The notes: generated from the sequence alone by a model not told the origin. Shown: positions 49,116 to 59,426, numbered from the stretch's first letter. The stretch is 64,000 nt of DNA from Pseudoalteromonas sp. FUC4 (GCF_008370255.1 NZ_SEUI01000001.1:954975-1018974), one strand, 5' to 3'. Translations and numbers: made by a program.

Positions 49116-51458
49116 TCAGTTAAAATTTTTAACATATGGCCAGCCTGAAAATTGTTTACCAGTTGCAGGGTTGGTATTCCATTCCCAGCACTCTAACTGA
49201 TAGTGTTGTTGCTGATGATTTACTTTAATAATGCCGTAGCCTTCACTTTTAAGCATTCTATCAGCCAAAAATTTTCCCCATGAATTATTTTGCTCAGCAA
49301 ACTCTTGGTGACTCACTTTTGGATTAGCTGCAGCTAAAACACGCATTTTATTACCAAAACTATCAATAAAATCGCCTGTATTTTTATCATTATTTCTTTG
49401 ATTAGGTAGTTGAACTGCTGGTTCAAACCAACGCTGCCAAAATGCAGCACTGGCTGGGCCTGCAAAAAACAAGCTGCCATCATCGTAATTATCAATCCCT
49501 TGATAGGCTAACAAGCCTAAATGCTGATCTCCGGCAATGACCAATGCGTTAGCATCACTCACAAGCTTAACGGCACGTGTTCGCCCATCCGCGGGATATC
49601 CATTTGAATCATGATCAATCAACGGTTGGCCATTTTTATCCGTCTGAGGAGAACCCCATATAGAAGCTGTAATACAAATTTTAGGTTTGCCGGGGTGCAT
49701 TGTTTGCCAATCTTTTAGAAATGCTTCTTGGCGCTCACCAAGTAACTCACCTGTGGTATTTAATTTATCTGCTTTATAATCAGGTGGTGATTTAAATTTA
49801 CGATCTTCCACAATGGCAAAGCTTATCCCGCCATATTCGAACGCAGCATACGCTACTGGTATATCGTACTTAATGGGTGTTGCATCGTAAGGTTCTGGGT
49901 TATGCCCATGTTGAATGCGGTATACCATGCGTACTAAATCTTTATCCCACTTAAAGCCGCCATCTGCTTCTTTTGGCATGTCGGAATTTTCACCACTATT
50001 TCCCCACAAGTTTCCTTGCAGCACATCATGATCATCGGCCAAAATAATTGTGGGTTTATCTTTAATGCTGTGTGCAAACGCCCAATACCACAGATACCAC
50101 TTGTAGAGTGTGTCAAGTTTTGCATCTTTGGTATCACGTCCATAGCGTGTTGGATACGTTTCGTAGTATTGATCGCCACAAAAAACATACATATCGGGTT
50201 CATGAAAGGCCCCATTTTCAACTAGCTCAGTATGAGGGAATAAAATGTTGTCCTTAGTATAACGACCTATATCACGCTCTTTAGCTATCAGGCGAGTATA
50301 ATTGGTATTATCTAAACTTTTTGATGTTGGAATAATGCATGAATAAAGGGCAATTTTGAATTCTTTGGAATTTTGCGGATCTTTTGCAACTAAACCTGAA
50401 TAAAGCGTTATATCTGGAGCAGCATCATCAACAATGCGGTACTGATAGGTCGATAAATAGTCCCAGTTATTTAATGAGAACTTTGCTACAAATCCATCTT
50501 CAATAATTCCAGAGGCTCCAGCTCGCCAACGCTGTTCATTTTCAGATTTAAATTCTAGACGTAATTGTTTGATTATATCTAAATTAACAGGCATTAATTG
50601 ACACGTCATACGTAATTCATGTTTATTAACCGTGTACATACAGCCCATCACAGGCCCTAATGAGTTACGATTGTTTTCAGTGATTTTTTCACCGCCAGTT
50701 TCAATATTACTAAACCCCCAACGCGCACCGACTTTGTAAGGGTTAGATGAACTTAATAAAGATATCCCACCTTGTAATTTATCTGCAGCAACATTGTGTA
50801 AAACACCAAAGCCAAGTTCTTGCCCTGTAGCTGAGTTAATCGCTGCTAGACGAATGTCAAAATGATTTGCATCAGTTGGGTCAAGTTGACAGTCCAAAAT
50901 AATAGATGAACCATCCTGATACTGATTTAAACTAAACAAATCTCGATTTATTGTTGTAAACTCGAGTGACTTATTTTCATCGTCAAACTGACGAAAAGAT
51001 AGCTTACCTGAACTATCAAACGCAGCTATTATTCCTCCGTTAACCCCACCAGCTCGCTGAGCTAGTGCAGCACCTTTCGCTGTTAGCTCACCTTTACCTA
51101 TGCCTAATAAAAAACCACAAAAACCCTCTTTACCGGGGGTTAAGTTCCGTACAGTCGCCTTTAAACGTGCGCTTTGTAAGGTGTTATTTAGCTGACGTGT
51201 TAATAACGACACAGTACGGGCTTCAAAACTTTTACCTTCTCGTGTGCACTGTAATTCGTTACCTATACGTCGCCAATCTTGTAACCGATTTGCCCAAAAT
51301 GGTTTACCTAACCAGATTTGTTCCTCAAAACTCGAATTATCTAGGGGAGATGTTGATGCAAATTCTGCGCGATATGATGCAAAAAATCCAGCGCAACCAG
51401 ACAACATACTAGAACCGATTAACCCTGCACTTAACTTTAAAAAGTTTCTCCGTTTCAT
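49116..51458 (-). CDS. PhoD-like metallophosphoesterase, Tat lipoprotein (paralogue 2)
   Basis: A 780-residue protein. The N-terminus KRRNFLKLSAG with the lipobox LSGC marks a Tat-exported lipoprotein. The N-terminal beta-rich domain shares the IWLGKPFWANRLQDWRRIG block with the paralogue at 39808. The catalytic domain has FCGDQYYETYP (~433), ADDHDVLQGNLWGNSG (~480), EDRKFKSPP and AGDQHLGLL (~655). It begins 20 bp after galM and is probably the last gene of the galactose operon. The substrate is unknown. The shared N-terminal domain suggests carbohydrate targeting, which is an inference. Confidence 0.8.
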   Translation of the reverse strand: MKRRNFLKLSAGLIGSSMLSGCAGFFASYRAEFASTSPLDNSSFEEQIWLGKPFWANRLQDWRRIGNELQCTREGKSFEARTVSLLTRQLNNTLQSARLKATVRNLTPGKEGFCGFLLGIGKGELTAKGAALAQRAGGVNGGIIAAFDSSGKLSFRQFDDENKSLEFTTINRDLFSLNQYQDGSSIILDCQLDPTDANHFDIRLAAINSATGQELGFGVLHNVAADKLQGGISLLSSSNPYKVGARWGFSNIETGGEKITENNRNSLGPVMGCMYTVNKHELRMTCQLMPVNLDIIKQLRLEFKSENEQRWRAGASGIIEDGFVAKFSLNNWDYLSTYQYRIVDDAAPDITLYSGLVAKDPQNSKEFKIALYSCIIPTSKSLDNTNYTRLIAKERDIGRYTKDNILFPHTELVENGAFHEPDMYVFCGDQYYETYPTRYGRDTKDAKLDTLYKWYLWYWAFAHSIKDKPTIILADDHDVLQGNLWGNSGENSDMPKEADGGFKWDKDLVRMVYRIQHGHNPEPYDATPIKYDIPVAYAAFEYGGISFAIVEDRKFKSPPDYKADKLNTTGELLGERQEAFLKDWQTMHPGKPKICITASIWGSPQTDKNGQPLIDHDSNGYPADGRTRAVKLVSDANALVIAGDQHLGLLAYQGIDNYDDGSLFFAGPASAAFWQRWFEPAVQLPNQRNNDKNTGDFIDSFGNKMRVLAAANPKVSHQEFAEQNNSWGKFLADRMLKSEGYGIIKVNHQQQHYQLECWEWNTNPATGKQFSGWPYVKNFN

Positions 51459-51478
51459 TTGAGATCTCTTATCTATTA

Positions 51479-52453
51479 TTATCTAAGTTGAATTTTGTAT
51501 TTTATTTGCTGGTAATAAGGTTTCTCGGGGCTATAAAACGTACTTAAAAAGTGGGAGTGGTTTACCGCATTGGGTAACTCATGTGGCTCTATACACAACC
51601 CCATATAAGGCCCAAATTGTTGACCATCAAGATGTTTGAATTGTGGGTCAAGGTAAAACCCTGTATAGAACTGACAACCAGGTGCAGTTGAGTATATATC
51701 AACTTGATAGCCAGTTTTTTTATCAGCAATAGAACCATGAAGTTGTAATTGCTGAGTCCCTTGAGGGTCTAATAAGTAATAATCGTCAAAGCCATTATCT
51801 GTTAAGACTGAGCCTAGTTTGGTAAATTCTGCAAAGTCATAATGGCTATCGTAAACATTAGCAAACTCCCCACTTGCAATATTTTGATCATTTTTTAAGA
51901 GCCGTAATCTAGCGGGTAATTTCACGAAATGCTCAGTAATGTCATGATGATTACTCAGTGCTAAATTCCAATAGATATGATTAGTTAAACTGATTGGCGT
52001 GACTTCACTCGGGTCACCGTGCATTGTTATCACCAACTGGTTATTAATAAGCTGATAGCTCACAATAAATTCAACCTGACCAGGATAGCCTTGCTCGTTG
52101 TCAGGACTCACATAGCGAAAAACCACCTTGTTATTGATATAATCGTGTTCAAGAACTTGCCAGTTGACATGACTTAAGCCCTTTTTACCTCCGTGTAATT
52201 GGTTAGCTCCCTCGTTAGACACAAGATTGACAACACGTTGTTCACCGAGATATTTACTATCAGCAATGCGATTAGCTACACGGCCTACTGTTGAACCTAA
52301 ATAGGCCCTATTACTTAGCCAATCGGCTTCATTGTCATAACACAAAGCAAGGTGGTCACCATTAGGCGCTTCAATTGTTCGAATGGTGGCGCCATAGCTA
52401 CTTAATGTTACTTTTAGGCCATTGGGCTGCTTGAGCGAAATTGTCTGCATCAC
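51479..52453 (-). CDS. galM: Aldose 1-epimerase (galactose mutarotase)
   Basis: A 324-residue protein. LHGGKKGLSHVNW (~86-98) holds one catalytic-region His, ISLTNHIYWNL (~158-168) a second, and GLCIEPHELPNAVNH carries the catalytic Glu near the end. It interconverts alpha and beta galactose for GalK. The start is GTG 52453 or the next codon ATG 52450. The galE stop is only 2 bp away. Confidence 0.95.
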   Translation of the reverse strand: MMQTISLKQPNGLKVTLSSYGATIRTIEAPNGDHLALCYDNEADWLSNRAYLGSTVGRVANRIADSKYLGEQRVVNLVSNEGANQLHGGKKGLSHVNWQVLEHDYINNKVVFRYVSPDNEQGYPGQVEFIVSYQLINNQLVITMHGDPSEVTPISLTNHIYWNLALSNHHDITEHFVKLPARLRLLKNDQNIASGEFANVYDSHYDFAEFTKLGSVLTDNGFDDYYLLDPQGTQQLQLHGSIADKKTGYQVDIYSTAPGCQFYTGFYLDPQFKHLDGQQFGPYMGLCIEPHELPNAVNHSHFLSTFYSPEKPYYQQIKYKIQLR

Positions 52454-52455
52454 TG

Positions 52456-53484
52456 TTACTCGCTTAAGAAACCTTGGGGGTTTTTACTTTGCCAGCGCCA
52501 TGTGTCTTTCATCATCTCTGTGAGGGTATATTTACATTGCCAGCCTAAAACAGACTCGGCTTTAGATGAATCAGCCCAAAAAGCTGCTAAATCCCCCTCC
52601 CGGCGTTTTACAATCTCAAAATTAATATCAATTCCGGTATGCTCAATAAATGCTTTTACTATGCCAAGTACGGAATAAGGAGTACCAGTGCCTAAGTTAA
52701 ATGCTTCATATAAGCCGTTATGTTGTTCGCCAAGCCATTTTAGGGCTCTAATATGGCCATTGGCTAAATCAGTCACATGTATATAGTCGCGCTCACACGT
52801 ACCATCTTTAGTGGGATAATCACCTCCAAAAATAGCTAACTTTTCACGTTTACCTACAGCAACTTGAGCAATAAAGGGCATTAAATTGTTAGGAATACCC
52901 AATGGGTCTTCTCCTATTTGGCCGCTAACATCTGCACCAATAGGGTTAAAGTAGCGTAAGCTTGCTACTTGTAAGCCAGTATTTGAAGCTACAATTTCCT
53001 GTAGTATTTGCTCAATCATTACTTTTGTTTGCCCATACGGGCTTGCTGCACGCCCTAAAGGCAAGCTTTCGGTATAAGGAACTGATGCCCCTTGTCCATA
53101 AACTGTAGCTGATGAGCTAAACACAAGTTTATTAACGTTATATTTAAGCATGCATTGACATAAATTTAAGGTAGACACCAGATTTGTATAGTAATACTCA
53201 AGTGGTTTTCCTATGGATTCGCCTACTGCTTTTAAACCTGCAAAGTGAATAACAGAGTCAAACCCGTGCTCGCTAAACGTGGCAGACAACTTAGCGTTAT
53301 CAAGTAAACTGGCGTGAATAAATTCAACTTTTCGCTTTGATAACGCTTCTACGCGAGTTAGCGATTCACGGCTCGCGTTACTTAAATCGTCTATTACTAC
53401 TACGTCAAAACCATCATTTAATAAGCTTAAAACAGTATGGCTTCCTATATAGCCTGCACCACCTGTTACCAGTACTTTTTTCAT
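52456..53484 (-). CDS. galE: UDP-glucose 4-epimerase
   Basis: A 342-residue SDR-fold enzyme. The Rossmann motif VTGGAGYIGSHT is at ~6-17, the catalytic Ser is in SSSATVYGQG, and the Tyr-x3-Lys is YGQTK at ~150. It closes the Leloir cycle by turning UDP-galactose back into UDP-glucose. It follows galK by 10 bp. Confidence 0.96.
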   Translation of the reverse strand: MKKVLVTGGAGYIGSHTVLSLLNDGFDVVVIDDLSNASRESLTRVEALSKRKVEFIHASLLDNAKLSATFSEHGFDSVIHFAGLKAVGESIGKPLEYYYTNLVSTLNLCQCMLKYNVNKLVFSSSATVYGQGASVPYTESLPLGRAASPYGQTKVMIEQILQEIVASNTGLQVASLRYFNPIGADVSGQIGEDPLGIPNNLMPFIAQVAVGKREKLAIFGGDYPTKDGTCERDYIHVTDLANGHIRALKWLGEQHNGLYEAFNLGTGTPYSVLGIVKAFIEHTGIDINFEIVKRREGDLAAFWADSSKAESVLGWQCKYTLTEMMKDTWRWQSKNPQGFLSE

Positions 53485-53494
53485 GAGGTTGTCC

Positions 53495-54649
53495 TTACGC
53501 TCTTATAAGTGATACACCAGCTGAAGGTACGCTTGTGTAAATAGTTTCTTTAATACCGGTTTGTTGCTGATAATTAGCTTCTATTGCAGCACTAACCTCT
53601 TCGACCATACAATTTGGTACAAACGCCACCACACAGCCGCCAAAGCCGCCACCTGTCATACGTACTCCACCTTTGTCACCTAATACACTGGCAATTATTG
53701 ACACAAGGGTATCTATTTCTGCGGTGGTAATTTCAAATAAATCGCGCATAGACTGATGGCTTTGTGTCATCAGTCTACTTAACGTTGCAATATCGTTATT
53801 TGTAAAGGCTTGCATTGCCGATAGGGTTCGCGCGTTTTCATACACTATGTGTTCAACGCGCTTTGCAACTTGCTCATCTAATTGTGCTTTATTAGCTTCA
53901 TATTCTTCAATTGAGACATGACGTAAGCTTGGCTTTGAAAATGCTTCTGCACCGGCATAACATTGTTCGCGGCGTAAGTTGTATTCGCTATCAACTAAAC
54001 CACGTTTTACATTTGAATTGATCATCATGATGGTCATACCTTCATTAATGCTCACTTCAATTAAATCTAAAGACTGGCAATCAATTCCTAAAGCTTGACC
54101 TTGTTGACCGCAAGCCGAAATTAGTTGATCCATAATACCGCAGTTACAACCTACAAAATTGTTCTCAGCTGCTTGGCCAATTACGGCTATTTCTTTACGT
54201 TTAATAAATAAATCACATAAATGATTAAATGCGAAAGCAATCCCCACTTCCAGTGCAGCAGATGAACTAAGCCCAGCCCCTTGTGGCACATTACCGGTAA
54301 TACAAATATCACAGCCAGTTAATTGATGACCGCGTTTCTGTAATTCATCAACCACCCCGCGGACATAATTGCTCCAGCTCTGGCTTGGATGATGAGCGAG
54401 TACTTGGCCAAGCTCGAAGCTGTCAATTTCATCATTACAATCAAGGGCTAATACATTTACAGTTGAGTCAGTACGCGGCGCAACGGCAATATAAGTGGCG
54501 TACTTAATTGCACAAGGTAGTACAAAGCCATCGTTATAGTCAGTGTGTTCACCAATTAAATTTACTCGACCCGGTGCTTTTACAACAAAATCAGCATCAC
54601 GTCCGTAGTGAGATAAAAATGCGTTGCGGGCATTGCTTTCAGTGTTCAT
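53495..54649 (-). CDS. galK: Galactokinase
   Basis: A 384-residue GHMP kinase. The signature APGRVNLIGEHTDYNDGF is at ~25-42, the ATP motif GNVPQGAGLSSSAALEV at ~118-134, and the late GGFGGCVVAF. It phosphorylates alpha-galactose. The start overlaps the galT stop (TAATG). Confidence 0.97.
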   Translation of the reverse strand: MNTESNARNAFLSHYGRDADFVVKAPGRVNLIGEHTDYNDGFVLPCAIKYATYIAVAPRTDSTVNVLALDCNDEIDSFELGQVLAHHPSQSWSNYVRGVVDELQKRGHQLTGCDICITGNVPQGAGLSSSAALEVGIAFAFNHLCDLFIKRKEIAVIGQAAENNFVGCNCGIMDQLISACGQQGQALGIDCQSLDLIEVSINEGMTIMMINSNVKRGLVDSEYNLRREQCYAGAEAFSKPSLRHVSIEEYEANKAQLDEQVAKRVEHIVYENARTLSAMQAFTNNDIATLSRLMTQSHQSMRDLFEITTAEIDTLVSIIASVLGDKGGVRMTGGGFGGCVVAFVPNCMVEEVSAAIEANYQQQTGIKETIYTSVPSAGVSLIRA

Positions 54650-55701
54650 TACTTCACCTCTTTATAATGCATCAGTGATTGCTGTTTTAAAATTGTGGCT
54701 GCTTGTTCTGGCGTTATATCACGCTGAGCTTCGGCCATCATTTCATACCCCACCATAAACTTTTTAACGGTTGCAGAGCGCAACAATGGCGGAAAAAACT
54801 GGCCATGTAATTGCCAAAATGAATCATCTTGATCATCGTATGGCGCGCCATGCCAACCCATTGAATAAGCGAATGAACATTGAAATAGGTTGTCATATTT
54901 GACCGTTATTTGTTTGATCACCTCAGCCAAACTAGCTTGCTGTGATGCTGTTAAGTCAGTCATTCTAGTGATGGAAAAGCGAGGTAATAGGAGTGTTTCA
55001 AATGGCCATGCTGCCCAATAAGGAACAACCACTAACCAATCGTCATTAACACATACAACCCGCTCATCTAATTCAACTTCTCGTTTGGCATAATCAAGCA
55101 ATAAGTTTGATCCATGCTGTTGAGTGTATTTTTGTAAATTAACGTGCTTACGCTCAACTAAACTAGGTAACTGATGTTGAGCCCAAATTTGACCATGTGG
55201 ATGCGGGTTAGAACAGCCCATCACAGCACCTTTGTTTTCAAATACTTGTACCCAACGGTAAGTTTGCGAAAGCTCTGCACATTGCTGTTGCCAAGTATCT
55301 ACTACATTGGTTATTTCACTAATCGAAAGCTCAGGTAAGGTTTTTGAATGATCGGGCGAAAAACAAATTACCCGTGCTGTTCCACGCTCAGTTTGCATAC
55401 TAAATAAAGGATCATCAAACGCGACATCAGGCACATCTTCACGTAGTGCTGCAAAATCATTTGTAAAAACAAACGTTCCTTCATAATCAGGGTTTACTTC
55501 ACCGTTTATGCGCGTGTTACCTTTACATAAAAAGCAATTTTCGTCATAAGCTGGTTTGATTTCATGATCAACACTTTCTTCTTGGCCTTGCCAAGGACGC
55601 TTAGCTCGGTGTGGTGAGACTAATACTGACTCCCCTAATAAAGGATTAAAACGCCGATGTGGATGTTCAGTTGGGTCAAATTGGCTATTTTGATTATTCA
55701 T
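54649..55701 (-). CDS. galT: Galactose-1-phosphate uridylyltransferase
   Basis: A 350-residue HIT-superfamily enzyme. The active-site triad region [12 protein letters not shown] lies at ~160-171. [12 protein letters not shown] and [12 protein letters not shown] (metal-site cysteines) are near the N-terminus. It exchanges UMP between glucose and galactose phosphates. It is co-translated with galK and follows the GH117 gene by 11 bp. Confidence 0.96.
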   Translation of the reverse strand: MNNQNSQFDPTEHPHRRFNPLLGESVLVSPHRAKRPWQGQEESVDHEIKPAYDENCFLCKGNTRINGEVNPDYEGTFVFTNDFAALREDVPDVAFDDPLFSMQTERGTARVICFSPDHSKTLPELSISEITNVVDTWQQQCAELSQTYRWVQVFENKGAVMGCSNPHPHGQIWAQHQLPSLVERKHVNLQKYTQQHGSNLLLDYAKREVELDERVVCVNDDWLVVVPYWAAWPFETLLLPRFSITRMTDLTASQQASLAEVIKQITVKYDNLFQCSFAYSMGWHGAPYDDQDDSFWQLHGQFFPPLLRSATVKKFMVGYEMMAEAQRDITPEQAATILKQQSLMHYKEVK

Positions 55702-55712
55702 TACTGCAAACC

Positions 55713-56801
55713 TTAATTACTATTTTGAAATGTGCCAGCATCAAGCACTTGTTTACGTGGTGTGAAGCGGCAAATATAATTCCAATTCCAACTGGCATCG
55801 TATTTATGGCAAAGTCCCCAACTGATCCCCGGTGCTGGGTTTTCATCAAAGCCTTTTACTGGTCGATATAAACCTATGGCCTCTGGACCGCCTTTAACGT
55901 GTGCCATAATTTCAAAATTAATACCGTCTTTAGCAAATTGAATGGTATTTTTTTCAGGACCGTCGGTTGTCAGTAGGCTGGCAATTCCCTCTCTAAAATT
56001 CCACACGACAACCTCATGACCACTGTTAGAGATAGGATTGTATTCAGATTTAACATAGGGCCCTAACACATTGTCAGCGATAGCAACGCCATGCTTAATT
56101 TCACGGCCCCCAAAGTTCATGCCCTCACCTTGCGTTTCACCCTTGTAATACAGGTAAAATTTATTTTGGAAAAAAACTAAACAGGGGTCGTGTACTTTAT
56201 GACTATCAAAACTACCTTTTTTACTAACGGCAAACCGGTTGTCTTCATCTCCAGACCATACACCGTCTTTGCTTGGGCTAATAATAGGCGCTGGCGATTT
56301 GTGCCATGGCCCATAAGGTGAATCTGACTGTGCAATGGCAATATGTTCATATTGACGGTTGGTATAAGGTGTCTCGACTGTTTGATAAACCAAATAATAC
56401 TTACCTAAATGAGCAAAGACCTCAGGCGTAAAAACAGCTCGATCATCGTATTGACCGGCTTCACCACGCGAAATCGCCACGCCTTGCTCTTGCCACGTAA
56501 TACTATCTTTTGAAGTGGCATGCCACACTTCGGTCAAATCCCAAGGAAATACCTTTGCTTCTGGGTCATTAGCATTAAAACCTACGGTTTCACCTTCGCC
56601 TTTGGTATACCAACAATGATAAACACCATCAATGTACAAAACTGATGATGGATCACGACGAATAATGCCTTCTTGATATGCAAAGTCACCTTTTAATGGC
56701 GTTACATCAAACTCGGTTAACCATTGTGGGCCTTTTTGATCATAGCCTCTCTCAATTGCTCGCAGGCTTGCTAAACTTAATTTTTGTTGATTATCAGACA
56801 T
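55713..56801 (-). CDS. GH117 alpha-1,3-(3,6-anhydro)-galactosidase (neoagarobiose hydrolase type)
   Basis: A 362-residue protein with a five-bladed propeller glycosidase sequence. Family blocks are [20 protein letters not shown] (~47-66), [35 protein letters not shown] (~178-197), [11 protein letters not shown] and [13 protein letters not shown]. The conserved Asp of RRDPS, Asp of VHDPC and Glu of SGHE are candidate active-site residues. It has no signal peptide, so it acts in the cytoplasm. It would split neoagarobiose into galactose and 3,6-anhydro-L-galactose, which fits its place between galT and kdgK. Confidence 0.88.
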   Translation of the reverse strand: MSDNQQKLSLASLRAIERGYDQKGPQWLTEFDVTPLKGDFAYQEGIIRRDPSSVLYIDGVYHCWYTKGEGETVGFNANDPEAKVFPWDLTEVWHATSKDSITWQEQGVAISRGEAGQYDDRAVFTPEVFAHLGKYYLVYQTVETPYTNRQYEHIAIAQSDSPYGPWHKSPAPIISPSKDGVWSGDEDNRFAVSKKGSFDSHKVHDPCLVFFQNKFYLYYKGETQGEGMNFGGREIKHGVAIADNVLGPYVKSEYNPISNSGHEVVVWNFREGIASLLTTDGPEKNTIQFAKDGINFEIMAHVKGGPEAIGLYRPVKGFDENPAPGISWGLCHKYDASWNWNYICRFTPRKQVLDAGTFQNSN

Positions 56802-56810
56802 ATCTATTCC

Positions 56811-57749
56811 TTACTTTGCACTGCTTAAATTAAGCGCTTGGTAAACGTCAAAAGGTAAAATGGCGCCTTGATGTTGCACAACCTGGGAGGCAACTTTATC
56901 AGCTATATCTAATGCGGATTGTGGTTCGTGGTGAGTCATCCTCGCTGCTAAGTAAGTGCCAGCAAAAGAGTCGCCTGCCGCCGTGCTATCCACTTGTTGT
57001 GGTGCTGGATTAAATGAGCACTGTGCTGTTAAGTTATTTTGGCAAAATACCTGCATGCCTTTACTGCCTGCTTTTATCACCACTTCATTGATAGAAAATT
57101 GTTGGCAATACTGGACTATTTCGTCAATATTATCGTGGCCAAATAAGGTGTAGTGGTCATCAAACCCTGGCAACACTAGATCACTAATTTGATATGCGCG
57201 CTCTAACCAGTCAATTGCATGCGCTTTTGATTGCCACATACGGGCACGGTAATTAGGATCAAACGCAATGGTGCAGCCTTGTTGTTTTAAACTGGCTAAT
57301 AAATCCAGCAATACACGTTTTGACGCATCATCAAGAATGGCTAAACTGATGCCACTAAAAAATATCCAGTCGCTTTTTCCTAAACCAAGATCAAACGGTT
57401 GTTTTTCATATAATTCCATCATGTGTTTCGCAGCAGACTGATTACGCCAATAGTCAAAGCTACGCTCTCCATGCTGATCTGTTGAGATAGCATAGATACC
57501 CACATTATGGTCGGCCGTTTGGATCACCTGTTTGCTACTGATACCTTCTTGCTGCCACTTTTTAAGCATATTTATACTTAGAACATCTTCACCAACAGCG
57601 CTGAAAAGCTCGCAATTTAATTGCCCTGCAAAACGTTTGGCATACACTAATGCGTTGTAAGTATCTCCGGCAAAAGACTGCTGACATTCACTCACCCCTT
57701 TAGGCACAAGTTCCACCATGCATTCGCCAATGGCTAATAAGGTACTCAC
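56811..57749 (-). CDS. kdgK: 2-keto-3-deoxygluconate kinase (PfkB family)
   Basis: A 312-residue ribokinase-fold kinase. GECMVELVP opens the protein and the ATP/anion-hole motif is STAAGDSFAGTYLA at ~254-267. It phosphorylates KDG to KDPG, the end point of the anhydrogalactose route. It starts with GTG overlapping the TGA of the transporter gene (GTGA). KDPG aldolase is not in the window. Confidence 0.88.
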   Translation of the reverse strand: MSTLLAIGECMVELVPKGVSECQQSFAGDTYNALVYAKRFAGQLNCELFSAVGEDVLSINMLKKWQQEGISSKQVIQTADHNVGIYAISTDQHGERSFDYWRNQSAAKHMMELYEKQPFDLGLGKSDWIFFSGISLAILDDASKRVLLDLLASLKQQGCTIAFDPNYRARMWQSKAHAIDWLERAYQISDLVLPGFDDHYTLFGHDNIDEIVQYCQQFSINEVVIKAGSKGMQVFCQNNLTAQCSFNPAPQQVDSTAAGDSFAGTYLAARMTHHEPQSALDIADKVASQVVQHQGAILPFDVYQALNLSSAK

Positions 57750-59341
57750 GCGCCCTCCAATGCTTTTTTTGCTGATACACCGGCTAACTGCTCTTCAATT
57801 TCTTCTATCGATTTGTTTTTTGTCTCAGGCATAATTTTATAAAGCAAAACAAAACCAACCACACCACTAATGCTATAAAACAAAAAGATATTCGCTGCAC
57901 CAAAGTTATTTAACTGCCAAGGGAAAAACTGCTGAACTAAATAACTTACAAAACTTGCAATAAAGGCAAACGTCGGGATTGCAACGCCACGGATACGGGT
58001 TGGGAATATTTCAGAAAAAATAACCCACATTATCGGACCTATTGAAAAGTGGAATGCTGCTATAAAGCCTGCAATACCAAACGAAATAAGAGGAGCATTA
58101 ATTGTAGCCGCTCGTTGAATCAAGTCGCTTTCAAAACCTTGTAACTGTGCTGCAGAGAATACAGTGGCTAATGCACGTTTAAACTCAACATCACTGTGGT
58201 ACACCTGACCAATTAGTTGCTCTAGGCCAGTCACTGTATTTAAACTTGAAAATTCTGCAATATGCGCTGCTGATAAACTGTACTCAGCTTGGCTAAAGCC
58301 GATATAACACATGAATAAACTCAGAGTCGCTGTTGCTAAGCCGCCAATAACTAGCGGTCTACGACCCAATTTATCTATTAATAAAATCGCCACAGCTGTA
58401 AAAACAATACTGACTAAACCAATTAAAACTGCATTTAAAAACGCCGCATCAGTACCCACACCCAGTTGTTCAAATACTGTTGGTGCATAAAACATTATGG
58501 CGTTAATACCTGTTACTTGTTGAACCAATGCAATGGTTAACGCAATTATCACCGCAGCACGAACACGACTATCAAGTAGCTGTTTAAAAGATGCTAAATA
58601 ACTGCTGCTATCTGAATAGTCAGTTAAGCTTGATTTTATTGTTTGTAGTTGCTCATCGGCCAGAGTGCTACTTTTCGTTAAGCGTAATAACACAGCTTTA
58701 GCACGTGTCTCATTGCCTTTCATAACTAACCAACGCGGGCTTTGTGGAATAGTAAATAACAATAAAAACCAAATAAGTGCAGGAATAACTTCAACACCAA
58801 GCATCCAACGCCATAAATTATCTTGCATAGCGTAACTACTGACCCATTCATAATTGCTTTGTGATAACTCAACTAATAAATAGTTTGCAAAATAGGCCGC
58901 AGATAAACCCACGACAATATTTATTTGGATCATAGAAACCAGCTTGCCACGATACTTAGCTGGGGCTACTTCACCAATATACATCGCGGCTACTGATAAC
59001 GATGTAAACGCTAAACCGCCAATAAAACGTGCAATTACTAACGCTTCGTAACTTGGCGCTAATACAGAAGAAATAGCAGAAAATATATAAATGAATGCAA
59101 TACCTATTAACGTATTTTTACGACCAAATACATTGCATATATAACCTGTAATCAACAGAGCAAATAACACTCCAAAACCAGGCGCACTGACCACCGTGCC
59201 TATTTGTATATCAGTTAAATTAAACTCAGCAGAGACAAAACGAACCGTTCCTGAGATCAAAGCAGCATCTAAGCCAAAAATAAAACCGCCAAAGGCGACT
59301 ACCAGAGCGAAAAAGAACACATTACGGTTGCTACCATTCAT
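57746..59341 (-). CDS. MFS sugar:proton symporter (sugar porter family)
   Basis: A 531-residue protein with 12 predicted spans. Sugar porter motifs are GRKNTLIG after span 2, RFIGGLAFTSLSVAAMYIGE, PQSPRWLVMKG after span 6, QQVTGINAIMFYAPTVF in span 7, DKLGRRPLVIGG, and PETKNKSIEEIEEQ at the end. It has a longer than usual insert between spans 9 and 10. It probably carries galactose or neoagarobiose into the cytoplasm for the downstream genes. It is the first gene of the gal operon, with an operator 76 bp upstream. Confidence 0.88.
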   Translation of the reverse strand: MNGSNRNVFFFALVVAFGGFIFGLDAALISGTVRFVSAEFNLTDIQIGTVVSAPGFGVLFALLITGYICNVFGRKNTLIGIAFIYIFSAISSVLAPSYEALVIARFIGGLAFTSLSVAAMYIGEVAPAKYRGKLVSMIQINIVVGLSAAYFANYLLVELSQSNYEWVSSYAMQDNLWRWMLGVEVIPALIWFLLLFTIPQSPRWLVMKGNETRAKAVLLRLTKSSTLADEQLQTIKSSLTDYSDSSSYLASFKQLLDSRVRAAVIIALTIALVQQVTGINAIMFYAPTVFEQLGVGTDAAFLNAVLIGLVSIVFTAVAILLIDKLGRRPLVIGGLATATLSLFMCYIGFSQAEYSLSAAHIAEFSSLNTVTGLEQLIGQVYHSDVEFKRALATVFSAAQLQGFESDLIQRAATINAPLISFGIAGFIAAFHFSIGPIMWVIFSEIFPTRIRGVAIPTFAFIASFVSYLVQQFFPWQLNNFGAANIFLFYSISGVVGFVLLYKIMPETKNKSIEEIEEQLAGVSAKKALEGA

Positions 59342-59416
59342 ACATCTTTATCCAATTTTGTTGTTATCATTGTGTATTAATTGAGAAATAACAATCAGAG
59401 AATGCAACCCTTAAAA

Positions 59417-59426
59417 TTGTTAACAA
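59417..59426. promoter_or_regulatory. TTGTTAACAA operator, transporter/gal operon
   Basis: A perfect palindrome extended to AATTGTTAACAATT, 76 bp before the transporter start. Confidence 0.7.

Noticed and set aside
51065..51412. 115-codon ORF antisense to PhoD-like gene 2
   Set aside because: It lies wholly inside a well-supported gene, with no ribosome site and no recognisable domain.
55713..56801. Reading the GH117 enzyme as part of a carrageenan (D-anhydrogalactose) pathway
   Set aside because: The neighbour GH50 is an agarase family, and no carrageenase (GH16/GH82 type), GH127/GH129 or sulfatase gene is in the window. Agarose is the simpler reading, though not proven.
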